Positions 30,010 through 42,175 of a stretch of DNA of 64,000 nt are shown here, one piece after another (position 1 is the first letter of the stretch; each line of letters starts with the position of its first letter). The DNA lies in the NCBI GenBank assembly GCA_024346935.1, contig AP024878.1, positions 744,001-808,000 of the forward strand, in the 5' to 3' direction. Under the pieces are notes generated by a model that searched no databases, had not been told where the DNA came from, and was given only the letters and a program-made list of their open reading frames with translations. The position numbers and the translations under genes were made by a program. Source of the DNA: Vibrio inusitatus. Lineage in GTDB: Bacteria > Pseudomonadota > Gammaproteobacteria > Enterobacterales > Vibrionaceae.

Positions 30010-30477
30010 GTGGATAATGTGCGTTACTTAATTGAAGAATATGATAAGAATGGCTATCTAAAAGCGCCAATTTGGCTTTGGTTTGCTTGGTTGTTCTTAG
30101 CCAGAGGCTGGATAGTGTTTGTGATGGCCGGAGTCACTCGCGACAAAGGGAGCGATATCCTTTCAATGATCTATCCTAACTCATTCAGTCTATATATTAT
30201 GATGTGTATGGGCGTGCCAAGCCTACTGTTGATGTGGGTGATTGGGTTAAGAAATCCAGATAGAAAATGGCTAAATAAATTGATTGGCCTCGGACGAGTG
30301 ATGACAATCGCTCTTGCTATCGCTCAGTTCGTACTCGAGTTGCACTATATTTCTTTACAGCATGGTCAGTTTACGTGGGGCGCAGCTCTATCGGTCGTTG
30401 GGTTGAGCTGGATTATTATTTATCTATTCAATAGCCGACGAGTGAAAGATTGTTTTGACAGCATTTCAGATAATTAG
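30010..30477 (+). CDS. DUF2919 family membrane protein (YfeZ-like)
   Basis: This 155-residue protein has four predicted transmembrane segments and starts with GTG. It resembles YfeZ, which precedes the Dyp peroxidase YfeX in E. coli; here too the peroxidase gene follows after 15 bases. Function unknown. Confidence 0.75.
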   Translation: MDNVRYLIEEYDKNGYLKAPIWLWFAWLFLARGWIVFVMAGVTRDKGSDILSMIYPNSFSLYIMMCMGVPSLLLMWVIGLRNPDRKWLNKLIGLGRVMTIALAIAQFVLELHYISLQHGQFTWGAALSVVGLSWIIIYLFNSRRVKDCFDSISDN

Positions 30478-30492
30478 TCTAAGGAAATTACA

Positions 30493-31398
30493 ATGATTCA
30501 ACCTCAAGCGGCCATAGCGCCAGAACCGGGCCCATTTGCGTTATATGTGCTTATTAAGGTTACCGGTGATAAAAGCAAAGTTTTGAACGCGATCCAACAA
30601 ATGGGTGATTGGGTAGGGGATATCAATTTCAATCAACCAGGCGCACACTTAACCAGCAGTATTGCGTTTTCTCACCAATTTTGGAGTGAAAGTATTGCCC
30701 ATGATATGCCTAGCGAGCTGATTCCGTTTCCTCGTCTAGAGTGTGGGGATATTGACGCTCCGACAACAGACGTAGATGTACTGGTACATTGCCATTCTCA
30801 CCGCCACGACCTGCACTTTTTCTTACTGCGCAAGTTAATGCAAGAGATTTCAAACGACGTCACTATTGTGGATGAGACTTATGGCTATCGTTTCCTTGAT
30901 TCACGCGATATGACTGACTTTGTCGACGGTACTGAAAACCCAAAAGGGGATGCACGATCTGAGGTGGCTCTTTTAGGAGAAGGTCCTTTCGAAGGTGGCA
31001 GTTACGTAATGGTGCAGCGTTTTGAGCATAACTTACCCGCTTGGAATGCGTTGTCCGTTAGTCAACAAGAACAGAAGATTGGTCGAACTAAAGAAGATTC
31101 GATAGAACTCGAGGACGTACCTGCACAATCTCACGTAGGTCGTGTAGATATTAAAAAAGAAGGTAAGGGTTTGAAAATTGTCCGACATAGCTTGCCGTAT
31201 GGCTCAGTGTCTGGTGAACATGGCCTACTGTTTATCGCATACTGTAATACGCTAAGCAATTTCACCGATATGCTTGAGAGCATGTATGGGCAAGTAGATG
31301 GCAAAACTGATGTGCTACTGGATTACACTAAAGCCGTAACTGGAGCTTACTTCTTTGCGCCTAGTCAGACAGTATTAAAACAGCTAGTTATTGCTTAA
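30493..31398 (+). CDS. Dyp-type haem peroxidase (YfeX-like)
   Basis: This 301-residue dye-decolorising-type peroxidase has the FVDGTENPKGD motif with the distal Asp, and the proximal haem His in KIVRHSLPYG. No Tat or Sec signal is present, so it is cytoplasmic. The YfeX group oxidises porphyrinogens and phenolics in vitro; its role in the cell is debated. AAGGAAA lies upstream of the ATG. Confidence 0.9.
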   Translation: MIQPQAAIAPEPGPFALYVLIKVTGDKSKVLNAIQQMGDWVGDINFNQPGAHLTSSIAFSHQFWSESIAHDMPSELIPFPRLECGDIDAPTTDVDVLVHCHSHRHDLHFFLLRKLMQEISNDVTIVDETYGYRFLDSRDMTDFVDGTENPKGDARSEVALLGEGPFEGGSYVMVQRFEHNLPAWNALSVSQQEQKIGRTKEDSIELEDVPAQSHVGRVDIKKEGKGLKIVRHSLPYGSVSGEHGLLFIAYCNTLSNFTDMLESMYGQVDGKTDVLLDYTKAVTGAYFFAPSQTVLKQLVIA

Positions 31399-31410
31399 CC
31401 TACTTATGCC

Positions 31411-31445
31411 TAATACCTATCATTAACTTACTGTGATGGGTATTA
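31411..31445. repeat. Short palindrome resembling the ends of the vibrio palindromic repeat
   Basis: TAATACCTATCA pairs with TGATGGGTATTA around an 11-base loop. The ATACC ends and the TTACT segment resemble the ends of the repeat at 456-617. It could be an internally deleted copy or a weak terminator for the peroxidase gene. Confidence 0.5.
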
Positions 31446-31474
31446 CCACGAGTTAGGCTCATATTAGCAAGTAT

Positions 31475-31505
31475 AAAAAAACGCAGCCAATGGCTGCGTT
31501 TTTTT
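31475..31505 (-). terminator. Terminator after crr
   Basis: On the minus strand AACGCAGCCA/TGGCTGCGTT is followed by a T run. It marks the end of the ptsHI-crr operon. Confidence 0.9.
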
Positions 31506-31525
31506 CACTCGAACCTAAGTAGAAA

Positions 31526-32035
31526 TTACTTAGTTACGCGTAGAACTGGAGTTTCACCAACAGTTACAGCGCCAGAAAGCTTGTTCAGCTCTTTGATTTC
31601 ATCCATGTTTGAGATAACAACTGGAGTCAAAGTAGATTTTGCTTTCTCTTCTAGGAATGCAAGGTCAAATTCGATGATAGTATCACCAGCTTTAACTTCT
31701 TGGCCTTCTGAACCGATGCGAGTAAAGCCTTCACCTTTCAGCTCTACAGTGTCGATACCGAAGTGAACGAATAGCTCGATGCCGTCCGTAGATTCAATAG
31801 AGAACGCATGGTTTGTCTCGAAGATCTTACCGATAGTACCATTCACTGGTGCAACGATTTTGTTGCCAGTTGGTTTGATAGCGATGCCATCACCAACGAT
31901 TTTTTCAGCGAAAACTACATCTGGCACATCTTCAATGTTAACGATCTCACCAGAAAGAGGTGAAATGATTTCGATTGAACCTGCAGTGTTGCCTTCGTCC
32001 GATACCAGCTTCTTAAGTTTGTCAAACAGACCCAT
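31526..32035 (-). CDS. crr: PTS glucose-specific IIA component
   Basis: IIAGlc passes phosphate from HPr to glucose and related permeases and controls adenylate cyclase and inducer exclusion. The 169-residue protein has the phosphorylated His in [13 protein letters not shown] and the second active-site His in TNHAFSI. It is the last gene of ptsH-ptsI-crr. Confidence 0.97.
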   Translation of the reverse strand: MGLFDKLKKLVSDEGNTAGSIEIISPLSGEIVNIEDVPDVVFAEKIVGDGIAIKPTGNKIVAPVNGTIGKIFETNHAFSIESTDGIELFVHFGIDTVELKGEGFTRIGSEGQEVKAGDTIIEFDLAFLEEKAKSTLTPVVISNMDEIKELNKLSGAVTVGETPVLRVTK

Positions 32036-32075
32036 TACATGCTCCTAAGCAGTTAATTTCTATTAAATTATATTA

Positions 32076-33800
32076 TTAGTTTGTTTTGTCCGCGATAAAT
32101 TTCTCAACGTGCGCTTCGATTTCTGCGGCAGTTGGCATTTGAAGAGCTTCTTCAGCCATTGCTTTTACTTCCGCGAAGTTTGCGTTGCGAATCACTTTCT
32201 TCACAGCTGGAATAGAGATGCCGCTCATAGAGAACTCATCTAGGCCCATGCCGAGTAGAAGAAGTGTTGCGCGTTCGTCGCCCGCTAGTTCACCACACAT
32301 TCCAGTCCACTTACCTTCCTTGTGAGAAGCGTCAATCACCTGCTTGATCACAGTCAGAACAGCCGGTGATAGTGGGTTGTATAGGTGAGAAATAAGCTCA
32401 TTACCACGGTCTACTGCTAGAGTATACTGAGTTAAGTCATTTGTACCAATACTAAAGAAAGAAACTTCTTTCGCTAGGTGGTGAGCAATTGCTGCTGCGG
32501 CTGGCGTTTCAACCATAACACCAATCTCGATGCTTTCATCAAACGCTAGGCCTTCAGAGCGAAGTTCTGCTTTGTATTCTTCGATAGCTGCTTTGAGTTC
32601 ACGGATTTCCTCAACAGAGATAATCATTGGGAACATAATGCGAAGCTTACCGTGTGCTGATGCACGTAGGATGCCACGAAGTTGGTCACGAAGGATTTCA
32701 CGACGATCTAAGCTGATACGAACTGCACGCCAACCAAGGAACGGGTTCATCTCTTCTGGAAGGTCCATGTACGGTAGGTCTTTGTCACCACCGATGTCCA
32801 TTGTACGGATAATCACCGAGTGACCTTCCATTGCTTGTGCAACTTCTTTATAGGCTTGGTATTGTTCTTCTTCCGTTGGAAGAGAAGTACGGTCCATAAA
32901 TAGGAATTCTGTACGGTACAGACCAACGCCTTCACCGCCGTTACGGCTGATGCCGTCACAGTCTTTAACTGTACCGATGTTGCCGCATACTTCTACTTGA
33001 TGTCCATCAAGAGTGATTGCAGGCAGATCTTTAAGCTTCGCTAACTCTGCTTTTTGAGCAGAGAAGTCGTCGCGAATTTTTTTCGCTTCGTCTAGCTGAG
33101 CTTCTGTCGGATTAATGATGATCTTGTTGTTCATCGCATCCAAAATTAGCATGTCGCCGTTTTTCACTTGCTTGGTGATGTCGTTAGTACCCACAATCGC
33201 AGGAAGCTCAAGAGAGCGAGCCATGATAGAGGTATGAGACGTACGGCCGCCGATGTCACAAGCAAAGCCTAGAACATAATCTAGGTTGATTTGTGCTGTT
33301 TCTGATGGCGTTAGATCATAAGCAACAAGAAGAACTTCTTCATCGATGTCGCTGAGTGAAACGATGTTGATACCTAGTGCGTTTTTCACAAAACGGGTAC
33401 CGATGTCACGGATGTCCGTAGCGCGTTCTTTTAGGTATTCGTCATCAAGAGATTCAAGTGCAACGGCTTGTTCTTCGATGATTGAATGGATTGCATGATC
33501 TGCAGTGAGTTTATCGCCTTTAATAAGAGCAAGAATTTCTTCTTCTAGTTCTTCATCTTCAAGAAGCATGATGTGACCTTCAAAGATCGCTTCTTTTTCT
33601 TCGCCAAAAGTCTCAAGGGCTTTTTGCTTGACGATTTCAAGTTGAGCTGCTGATTTGTTGCGAGCGTCATAAAAACGCTGAACTTCTGCATCGACTTGGT
33701 CTGCAGAAATTTTTTGTGTGTTTAGAACGATTTCATCTTCTTGAAGAAGTAGTGCTTTACCAAAAGCAATACCTGGAGACGCTAGAATACCTGAGATCAT
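32076..33800 (-). CDS. ptsI: PTS enzyme I (phosphoenolpyruvate-protein phosphotransferase)
   Basis: Enzyme I takes phosphate from PEP and passes it to HPr. The 574-residue protein has the phosphohistidine segment [18 protein letters not shown], and the PEP-binding domain with [18 protein letters not shown] and the Cys in [10 protein letters not shown]. It lies downstream of ptsH, separated by a hairpin. Confidence 0.97.
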   Translation of the reverse strand: MISGILASPGIAFGKALLLQEDEIVLNTQKISADQVDAEVQRFYDARNKSAAQLEIVKQKALETFGEEKEAIFEGHIMLLEDEELEEEILALIKGDKLTADHAIHSIIEEQAVALESLDDEYLKERATDIRDIGTRFVKNALGINIVSLSDIDEEVLLVAYDLTPSETAQINLDYVLGFACDIGGRTSHTSIMARSLELPAIVGTNDITKQVKNGDMLILDAMNNKIIINPTEAQLDEAKKIRDDFSAQKAELAKLKDLPAITLDGHQVEVCGNIGTVKDCDGISRNGGEGVGLYRTEFLFMDRTSLPTEEEQYQAYKEVAQAMEGHSVIIRTMDIGGDKDLPYMDLPEEMNPFLGWRAVRISLDRREILRDQLRGILRASAHGKLRIMFPMIISVEEIRELKAAIEEYKAELRSEGLAFDESIEIGVMVETPAAAAIAHHLAKEVSFFSIGTNDLTQYTLAVDRGNELISHLYNPLSPAVLTVIKQVIDASHKEGKWTGMCGELAGDERATLLLLGMGLDEFSMSGISIPAVKKVIRNANFAEVKAMAEEALQMPTAAEIEAHVEKFIADKTN

Positions 33801-33870
33801 AGCTTTACCTTAAACTGGTCTATAAGTGGGCGGATTACTAATTTTTAGCTTACATAGACGCTATTTCAAC

Positions 33871-33907
33871 AAAGCCACTTAGTTGCTAACAACGAAGTGG
33901 CTTTATA
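33871..33907 (-). promoter_or_regulatory. Hairpin in the ptsH-ptsI gap
   Basis: AAAGCCACTT pairs with AAGTGGCTTT around a 14-base loop inside the 125-base gap. On the minus strand a T-poor tail follows, so it may be a weak terminator, attenuator or mRNA-stabilising stem that sets the HPr to enzyme I ratio. Confidence 0.6.
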
Positions 33908-33925
33908 TTTCGAAACAGTAGTCTC

Positions 33926-34183
33926 TTAGTGTAGCTCATCCATAAGAGCGACTAAGTGGTCAACAGCTTCAGTAGCTTGTGGACCTTCTGCTGAGATAGT
34001 AACCATAGTGCCTTTAACTAGACCTAGAGTTTGAAGCTTAAATAGGCTTTTCGCGCTAGCGCTTTTGCCGTTAGAAGTCACAGTGATATCTGCATCAAAT
34101 GATTTTGCTTCTTTAACAAACTGCGCCGCTGGACGAGTGTGAAGACCGTTTTCTGCAGTGATTTCTACTTGCTTCTCATACAT
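33926..34183 (-). CDS. ptsH: PTS phosphocarrier protein HPr
   Basis: HPr relays phosphate from enzyme I to the sugar-specific EIIA proteins. The 85-residue protein has the active-site His15 in [12 protein letters not shown] and the Ser46 region [14 protein letters not shown]. It is the first gene of the ptsH-ptsI-crr operon. Confidence 0.97.
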   Translation of the reverse strand: MYEKQVEITAENGLHTRPAAQFVKEAKSFDADITVTSNGKSASAKSLFKLQTLGLVKGTMVTISAEGPQATEAVDHLVALMDELH

Positions 34184-34372
34184 GTGATATACCCCGTTGA
34201 TATTAGATTATGTTTTGAAGTCTGAGCCGCTTATTTATTGTTTAAACTGGCTCATGACCTTGGCTACGTAAGTTCTTATGACTTTTATGTGTAACCTGAA
34301 TTTGTGCTTCTTTTATTTTGAAGCGAAAAATAAAGCCTAGAAATATTACCAAATGTTGACCGCGAATCAATA

Positions 34373-34398
34373 AAAAAGCCCCTAAAAGGGGCTTTTTT
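34373..34398 (-). terminator. Terminator after cysK
   Basis: AAAAAAGCCCC/GGGGCTTTTTT is a symmetrical stem with T runs on both strands. It sits about 40 bases beyond the cysK stop. Confidence 0.9.
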
Positions 34399-34434
34399 GG
34401 TTGAAAACTTGATTTGGGCACACTTTTTTTGTGC

Positions 34435-35403
34435 TTACTGCTGATTTTCTTTCTCAGTGAATATACCCGCAAATAATGCAGTGCTGAGGTAACGCTCACC
34501 AGAACTAGGCAGTACGGTTACGATGGTTTTTCCTGTAAATTCAGGGAGTTCTGCGATTTTGTTGGCGGCAACAACTGCTGCACCTGAAGAAATACCGGCT
34601 AAAATACCTTCTTCTTCCATTAAACGGCGTGCCATATCGATAGCTTCATCAGAGGTAACAGTAACAACCTTATCCACTAGCTCAAGATCTAGGTTTCCTG
34701 GGATGAAGCCGGCACCAATACCCTGAATCTTGTGTGGCGCAGGTTGTACATCTTCACCAGCAAGCACTTGGCTAATTACTGGAGACTCTGCGGGTTCAAC
34801 TGCTACAGAAGTAATTGCCTTGCCTTTGGTCTTTTTAATGTAACGGCTAGTACCTGTAATTGTACCGCCGGTACCGACACCAGAAACTAATACATCAATC
34901 TCACCGTCAGTGGCTTCCCAAAGCTCTGGGCCTGTAGTTTGTTCATGAATTGCTGGGTTTGCTGGGTTGTTGAACTGCTGAAGAAGTAAAGTGGTTTCTG
35001 GACTTTCAGCCACAATCTCTTCTGCTTTAGCGATAGCGCCTTTCATACCTTTGGCTGCTTCTGTAAGAACAAGGTTTGCACCTAGTGCTTTAAGGAGCTT
35101 GCGACGTTCAAGGCTCATTGACTCAGGCATGGTTAGAGTTAGTTTGTAGCCACGTGCTGCTGCAACAAATGCAAGAGCAACACCTGTATTACCGCTGGTT
35201 GGTTCTACAAGTTCAATATCTTTAGTGAGAGTACCTGCTTTCTCTGCTTCCCAAATCATATTGGCGCCAATACGACACTTAACACTAAAGCTAGGGTTAC
35301 GTGCTTCAATTTTAGCGAGAACGTTGCCGTTGCTGACGCGATTTAAACGAACGAGAGGCGTGTTACCTATAGTTAGTGAATTGTCATCGTAAATTTTGCT
35401 CAT
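34435..35403 (-). CDS. cysK: Cysteine synthase A (O-acetylserine sulfhydrylase)
   Basis: CysK is a PLP enzyme that makes cysteine from O-acetylserine and sulfide. The 322-residue protein has the PLP Lys region in [11 protein letters not shown], the substrate loop [12 protein letters not shown] and the phosphate-binding loop [14 protein letters not shown]. It stands next to cysZ, encoding the sulfate permease, in the usual order. Confidence 0.97.
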   Translation of the reverse strand: MSKIYDDNSLTIGNTPLVRLNRVSNGNVLAKIEARNPSFSVKCRIGANMIWEAEKAGTLTKDIELVEPTSGNTGVALAFVAAARGYKLTLTMPESMSLERRKLLKALGANLVLTEAAKGMKGAIAKAEEIVAESPETTLLLQQFNNPANPAIHEQTTGPELWEATDGEIDVLVSGVGTGGTITGTSRYIKKTKGKAITSVAVEPAESPVISQVLAGEDVQPAPHKIQGIGAGFIPGNLDLELVDKVVTVTSDEAIDMARRLMEEEGILAGISSGAAVVAANKIAELPEFTGKTIVTVLPSSGERYLSTALFAGIFTEKENQQ

Positions 35404-35536
35404 GCTTGCTTCCTTGTGCGTTGACGCGCTATGTCATTGAGGTCGAGCCATACATTTTTAATGACTCGAGCAAATTGTTTCTACAATCCTAGAATATGAT
35501 GCAACTATCTTGGTATAAAGGAATAAAAGGTTATAA

Positions 35537-36292
35537 CTAATAGCTAACTTTTTGATGTTGTTTGAATTCTGTTACCCACATTAATGTCGCCCCGCATACA
35601 GCAACAGGCATGATGATGAGGTTTAACAGTGGTATAGAAGTAAACAACGCCACCATCGAACCATAAGCATAGGATTTTCCTTGCTTTTGTTTTAGGGCGA
35701 ATCGCATAGAGTTAAAGTCAACCTTATGATTATCAAACGGATAGTCACAATACTGAATAGCTAACATCCATGAGGTAAAGATAAACCACACAAAGGGAGC
35801 AACGGTTTGACCAAAAGCAGGAATTAGCAATAGTAAGAACAAGCCTAGTGCTTTGGGCAGAAGATAAACAAGTTTGCGCCATTCTCGTCCGAGTATACGT
35901 GGTACATCTTTAATTAGGTCTGCCATACTTTGGTCAACCATTCCTTCAGGACTGAGCTTTTGTTCTACCTTTTCAGCCAATAATCCGTTAAATGGGGCAG
36001 CAATAAAATTTGCGAGAGTACTAAAGAAGTACGAAAAGGTTGCTAGGATAGTAATAGCAAGCAATGGCCATAGTAAGTAACGAAGCCAATCTAGAAATTC
36101 AGGTAGAGCTCCGATCCATTGTTCAATCCATTGGTTGAGGTGACTAAATAAATAGAAAAGTGCACCACCAACCAAAAGAATATTGATTAGTAATGGCATA
36201 AACACATAACGGCGCAAGCCAGGTTGCAATGCCAATTTAAATCCGGAGAAAAAGTAACCGAAGCCTGACATTGGGTTTAAATTATGATGCAT
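35537..36292 (-). CDS. cysZ: Sulfate transporter CysZ
   Basis: CysZ is an inner-membrane sulfate channel that feeds cysteine synthesis. The 251-residue protein has four main hydrophobic segments and the family stretch WMLAIQYCDYPFDNHKVDF. It is transcribed towards cysK and diverges from zipA. Confidence 0.93.
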   Translation of the reverse strand: MHHNLNPMSGFGYFFSGFKLALQPGLRRYVFMPLLINILLVGGALFYLFSHLNQWIEQWIGALPEFLDWLRYLLWPLLAITILATFSYFFSTLANFIAAPFNGLLAEKVEQKLSPEGMVDQSMADLIKDVPRILGREWRKLVYLLPKALGLFLLLLIPAFGQTVAPFVWFIFTSWMLAIQYCDYPFDNHKVDFNSMRFALKQKQGKSYAYGSMVALFTSIPLLNLIIMPVAVCGATLMWVTEFKQHQKVSY

Positions 36293-36472
36293 TTTGTTTT
36301 CCTATGACGGAGTTTGGAGCGAATTAGACCTAATATAAGAAAAGCGTGCTCAAAATCACAGCATAAAGTGAATAGATTTTATTAAAAGATTCAACTCTCT
36401 AAGAGAGTTTTGTTAAAGTAGATTAAGTAACTCAATCTCGGTGTCTCACCAGGGTAAAGCAGAGAGCAAAAA

Positions 36473-37456
36473 ATGCAGGAATTGCGAATCGTACTGATAG
36501 TTGTAGGTGTGCTAGCTATAGCAGGTCTACTTATTCATGGTTTATGGACGAATAAACGCGAACAAAGTGGTAAATTCTCGGACAAGCCACTAAGTAAATT
36601 AGCCAATGAGTCTTCAACAGAGTCTGACGTTGTGATACCTAAGAGTTCACCACAAGAGGCGCCCGCCCTTGAAGATGACTTTGATGTGGTCAAGGTAACG
36701 AAGAAGAGCAGCAAGAAAGAGCCAAGCTTTTCTAGTTTTGATGATGATATTGGTGATCCACTGTTAGACAATCATCATGATAATAGCAACGAGGATGTTG
36801 AGACAATTAGACCTTCGGTTGCTGTTAATACAGATGAATTGCCAACTATCACTATAAGCTCTGATGCATACTCGAAGCATGAAGAAGAACCGTCCTCTGC
36901 ATTTATTGCCAAAGAACCGCAAGCAGTAGAAAGCGTTGAGCTTGAGCCTGAGTTGACGGGCGTTGAGCCGGAAAGTACACCAGTTGCAGCTGTCACTGAG
37001 CCTGAAGAGCCAGAACTTGAAGTGTTAGTATTGCATGTTAAGGCTTTGCCAAATCAGATTTTTGTCGGTAGTGACTTGTTTGTCAGCATGGAACAAAACG
37101 GCTTGCACTTCGGTCCAATGGATATTTACCACCGTCATGCAGATATGTCCGGTACAGGTAAGGTGTTATTTAGTGTAGCGAATATGCTTAAACCAGGTAC
37201 GTTGTCTCATGATGACCCTACCACGTTTACGACAGAAGGCATTTCGTTCTTTATGACCTTGCCAAGCTTTGGTGATCCAGAGCAGAACTTCAAGATCATG
37301 CTACATACTGCACAAATGATTGCAGATGATCTAGGTGGACACGTATTAGATGATAAACGTTCACTGATGACCCGTGATCGCATTGATGCCTTTAAACGTC
37401 AGATTCAGAACTTTGTACAAAGACAAAAACAAAAAGAGATCAGCAATATAGTCTAA
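36473..37456 (+). CDS. zipA: Cell division protein ZipA
   Basis: ZipA tethers FtsZ to the inner membrane at the division site. The 327-residue protein has an N-terminal membrane anchor (LRIVLIVVGVLAIAGLLIHG), a basic then acidic Pro/Glu-rich linker, and a C-terminal FtsZ-binding domain from about residue 185 (LEVLVLHVKAL through the end). It is followed by ligA, as in E. coli. Confidence 0.95.
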   Translation: MQELRIVLIVVGVLAIAGLLIHGLWTNKREQSGKFSDKPLSKLANESSTESDVVIPKSSPQEAPALEDDFDVVKVTKKSSKKEPSFSSFDDDIGDPLLDNHHDNSNEDVETIRPSVAVNTDELPTITISSDAYSKHEEEPSSAFIAKEPQAVESVELEPELTGVEPESTPVAAVTEPEEPELEVLVLHVKALPNQIFVGSDLFVSMEQNGLHFGPMDIYHRHADMSGTGKVLFSVANMLKPGTLSHDDPTTFTTEGISFFMTLPSFGDPEQNFKIMLHTAQMIADDLGGHVLDDKRSLMTRDRIDAFKRQIQNFVQRQKQKEISNIV

Positions 37457-37483
37457 CTCTTTGGTTTATAAATTAAATTACTT

Positions 37484-37513
37484 AAAGGGCTCTTTATAGA
37501 GCCTTTTCTTTTC
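37484..37513 (+). terminator. Terminator between zipA and ligA
   Basis: AAAGGGCTCT/AGAGCCTTT forms a hairpin with a T-rich tail. ligA may still have its own promoter or depend on read-through. Confidence 0.75.
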
Positions 37514-37524
37514 CCTATTTTTGA

Positions 37525-39561
<2,037 letters not shown>

Positions 39562-39580
39562 TACTTCGTATGAATTGTAT

Positions 39581-39621
39581 AAAAAAGGCTTCTAGATTTG
39601 TGAATCTTAGAAGCCTTTTTT
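39581..39621 (+). terminator. Terminator after ligA
   Basis: AAAAAAGGCTTCTAGATT pairs with AATCTTAGAAGCCTTTTTT (one bulge), followed by T residues. Confidence 0.9.
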
Positions 39622-39639
39622 GATCTAGCATGAAAGTGT

Positions 39640-39675
39640 GTCATTTGTGAGTAGTTACTTACTGTGACTGGTATA
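39640..39675. repeat. Solo end related to the vibrio palindromic repeat
   Basis: The stretch GTTACTTACTGTGACTGGTATA resembles 31421-31443 and, in reverse orientation, the left end of the repeat at 456-617. Only one arm is evident. Confidence 0.35.
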
Positions 39676-39682
39676 AATCACA

Positions 39683-40135
39683 TTATGCTTTTTGTCGAAT
39701 ATGCAAAATAATACCTTCGACTTTATATACTTCAACAGTAATGCCGGCTTTCAGACTATGTTCGGCGACAGCCGTCCAAGACGTGTCGCCTAACTTTATA
39801 CGGCCTTTTCCTACTGGGAAATCTTGATCTAAGGTAGTGAATTGCCCAATTAATTGCTGAGAGCGTTTATTAAGGGTAGTGGTCTTCTCATCAATTTTAT
39901 CTTTGCCTTTTTGGTAGCGCCACCAAAGCCAAGTAGTGATGAGGCTAAAGCTTGCAAAGCTCATCCACTGCATCTGCCAACCAAGAGGGAGAGCACTTAA
40001 AATAGCACCAACGATAAGCGCCGAAATGCCGAGCCATAGAAAGTAGCCAGCGGTACCTAAGACTTCGAAACATAGAAGCGCAAGGCCAAACGCAAGCCAA
40101 TGCCAATGGTTAACTTGCTGTAGGAGCTCTATCAC
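39683..40135 (-). CDS. NfeD-family membrane protein
   Basis: This 150-residue protein has three to four transmembrane helices and a C-terminal OB-fold domain ([30 protein letters not shown]), the short NfeD type. It overlaps the end of the SPFH gene by 4 bases. NfeD proteins act with stomatin-like partners in membrane-quality control. The detailed role is unknown. Confidence 0.88.
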   Translation of the reverse strand: MIELLQQVNHWHWLAFGLALLCFEVLGTAGYFLWLGISALIVGAILSALPLGWQMQWMSFASFSLITTWLWWRYQKGKDKIDEKTTTLNKRSQQLIGQFTTLDQDFPVGKGRIKLGDTSWTAVAEHSLKAGITVEVYKVEGIILHIRQKA

Positions 40136-41055
40136 GCTTTACCCTTGTCATCAGCAGATTTAAACATTTCAGCAACGCCAGCAATGGAGCCCATTAAACC
40201 GGTTGCTTCAAGTGGTAACATAATAACCTTGCCGTTCTCAGCTTGCCCAATGGATTTCAAAGCATCGGTATAACCTTGCGCGATAAAGTAGTTAACAGCC
40301 TGCATGTCACCAGCAGCAATGGCATCTGAAACCATCTGTGTCGCTTTCGCTTCTGCTTCTGCAGAGCGCTCTCGGGCTTCAGCTTGCAATATTGCAGCTT
40401 GCTTTTCACCTTCCGCTTTTAAGATCTCAGATTGTTTGTGACCTTCAGCCTTAAGGATTTCAGCTTGTCGGATACCTTCTGCCTCAAGGACTTCGGCTCG
40501 TTTGTTTCGTTCTGCTTTCATCTGCGCGTTCATGGCAGCGGTAAGATCGGCTGGTGGTTGAACATCTTTTATCTCGATACGCGTTACTTTAACGCCCCAA
40601 GGGTTGGTCGCGTCGTCAACTATCGATAATAGACGTGTGTTGATCATATCCCTTTGACTGAGCATTTCGTCTAGCTCCATCGAGCCAAGTACAGTACGGA
40701 TATTCGTGAGGGTGAGGTTACGAATGGCGTGCTCAAGCTCTGTTACTTCATACGCCGCTTTAGGCGCATCGAACACTTGTACGAAACACACAGCATCTAT
40801 GGTGACGTTAGCATTATCTTTGGAGATAACCTCTTGAGCAGGGATATCCATTACTCGTTCCATCATATTGATTTTATTACCAATAGTATCAATGAAAGGA
40901 ATGATAAGATTCAGTCCTGGATGTAGCGTCTTGGTATAGCGACCAAAGCGTTCGACAGTCCAGTTGCTTCCTTGTGGAACGGTTTTGATCCCAGCGACAA
41001 TTAAGATAACGGCCAGAGCGATAAAAATGGCGATGGTAATGAGAGTTGAATCCAT
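40132..41055 (-). CDS. SPFH/stomatin-like membrane protein (QmcA-like)
   Basis: This 307-residue protein has one N-terminal transmembrane segment, an SPFH domain ([23 protein letters not shown] onwards) and a long coiled coil with a repeating EGxKQ(S/A)xILKAE pattern. The paired NfeD partner follows in an overlapping frame. AGGAAAG supports the ATG at 41055 over an upstream in-frame ATG. Confidence 0.9.
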   Translation of the reverse strand: MDSTLITIAIFIALAVILIVAGIKTVPQGSNWTVERFGRYTKTLHPGLNLIIPFIDTIGNKINMMERVMDIPAQEVISKDNANVTIDAVCFVQVFDAPKAAYEVTELEHAIRNLTLTNIRTVLGSMELDEMLSQRDMINTRLLSIVDDATNPWGVKVTRIEIKDVQPPADLTAAMNAQMKAERNKRAEVLEAEGIRQAEILKAEGHKQSEILKAEGEKQAAILQAEARERSAEAEAKATQMVSDAIAAGDMQAVNYFIAQGYTDALKSIGQAENGKVIMLPLEATGLMGSIAGVAEMFKSADDKGKA

Positions 41056-41285
41056 GCGTGCTTTCCTAACGATGAAATAGTAGAACAACTATACCTTATT
41101 TTGATTACTATCTGTGCGAGAGTGTTGAAAATAAAAGGTATTTATAGCAAGGCTACACGATGTTATTAAAGGTGTTGCATGAAATAATTGATCGTGATCT
41201 ATCGAATTAACTAATAGATTCTAGTTACCATTGCCAGTGTTCAAATGACAAATTACACCATTGATGTCTGTTATTGGAGAGAGCA

Positions 41286-41714
41286 ATGAAATCCATTTTC
41301 CCTGTTGTTATCTGTTGCCTAAGCCTTTTGGGATGCGAAGCTAAAGCGAACAATCAGTATGATGATTATTGTGATCAAGTATTAGGTGATAGTGTCGAAG
41401 GTGCTGTTGTTGGAGGTATTGCTGGTGCTGGCTTAGGTGCAATTTCTGATGGAAAAGAGGGGGCAAAACGAGGTGCTGCTATTGGCACAGTTGCAGGTAC
41501 TATCGACGGGCTAGTTGACGGTGTTGAAAAGCGTGAACGTTGTCGACGTGATATGCAAGATTTAGAAGAAGTCTATTGGGATAATGAAATTGATGATTCA
41601 CTGATAGAGAGAGAATTGATTGATAGTGTTATTGAAGATGAGATCGAGAAAGAGATTGAAGACGATATCGCAAATGAAATAGCCGATGAATTCTCTGAAG
41701 ACGCTTGGGGGTAA
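41286..41714 (+). CDS. Glycine-zipper lipoprotein with an acidic C-terminal tail
   Basis: The 142-residue precursor has a lipobox (LLGC, Cys17). A glycine zipper follows at about residues 40-75 (GAVVGGIAGAGLGAISDG and GAAIGTVAGTIDGLVDG), then a tail of about 45 residues that is almost all Glu, Asp, Ile and other aliphatics, predicted to be helical and strongly negative. Glycine-zipper proteins insert in or span outer membranes. I do not recognise a specific family. GGAGAG precedes the ATG. Confidence 0.7.
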   Translation: MKSIFPVVICCLSLLGCEAKANNQYDDYCDQVLGDSVEGAVVGGIAGAGLGAISDGKEGAKRGAAIGTVAGTIDGLVDGVEKRERCRRDMQDLEEVYWDNEIDDSLIERELIDSVIEDEIEKEIEDDIANEIADEFSEDAWG

Positions 41715-41760
41715 ATGGTTTTTTGCTTGGAGGGAAGGGAGGCCTTCCAAAGCCCCTAAA

Positions 41761-41844
41761 TTAGAATTTATAAACGTAACGCAACTCTGTACCAAGAACA
41801 TACACGGGGATAGGGTTTCTCTCACCAACAAGTAGATTTTTCAT
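41761..41844 (-). pseudogene. Outer-membrane barrel gene remnant (start fused to last strand)
   Basis: A 27-codon frame on the minus strand has AGGAATACTGAT before its ATG, begins MKNLLVGERN and ends VLGTELRYVYKF, the typical C-terminal beta-signal of outer-membrane proteins. The middle of the barrel is missing. This looks like an internal deletion of a barrel gene. A genuine tiny protein is a less likely alternative. Confidence 0.45.
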
Positions 41845-42175
41845 ATCAGTATTCCTATTACTGACCGCAAACCTTTTTTGGACGAGTATGAATTTATGTT
41901 CACCTAATTTGCTTAGATTGAACGGTTCTCGCCCCTTCTGTGCCAAGCCATGCGGCATTTACGTTAGGAACCGCAAAAAGAAGGCTAGTAGCAAAGCAAA
42001 CCCCTTTTCCTACCTTTATTATTTTTACCTTGTCTCCCTAATAGTTAAAGACATCATGCAGAAGGGAACCTTCTGCGTGGTATCTTGCTATAGGGAATAA
42101 ACAGGCTGTAGTTAACAACTATCGGCTTTGTGCATCGTCGGATAAATTGCTTCCGGAAGAAGGGTTGATGATATA
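41845..42175. other. Intergenic region with no supported gene
   Basis: Short open frames exist on both strands, but none has a convincing ribosome-binding site or recognisable domain. The base composition is mixed and it may include decayed sequence linked to the adjacent barrel remnant. Confidence 0.5.

Noticed and set aside
34242..34499. Minus-strand open frame of 85 codons between ptsH and cysK
   Set aside because: It spans the cysK terminator and overlaps the 3' end of cysK in another frame; no domain or ribosome-binding site supports it.
41888..42100. Open frame of 70 codons before the MFS-like gene
   Set aside because: It has no ribosome-binding site and no known domain, and its composition is unlike that of its neighbours.
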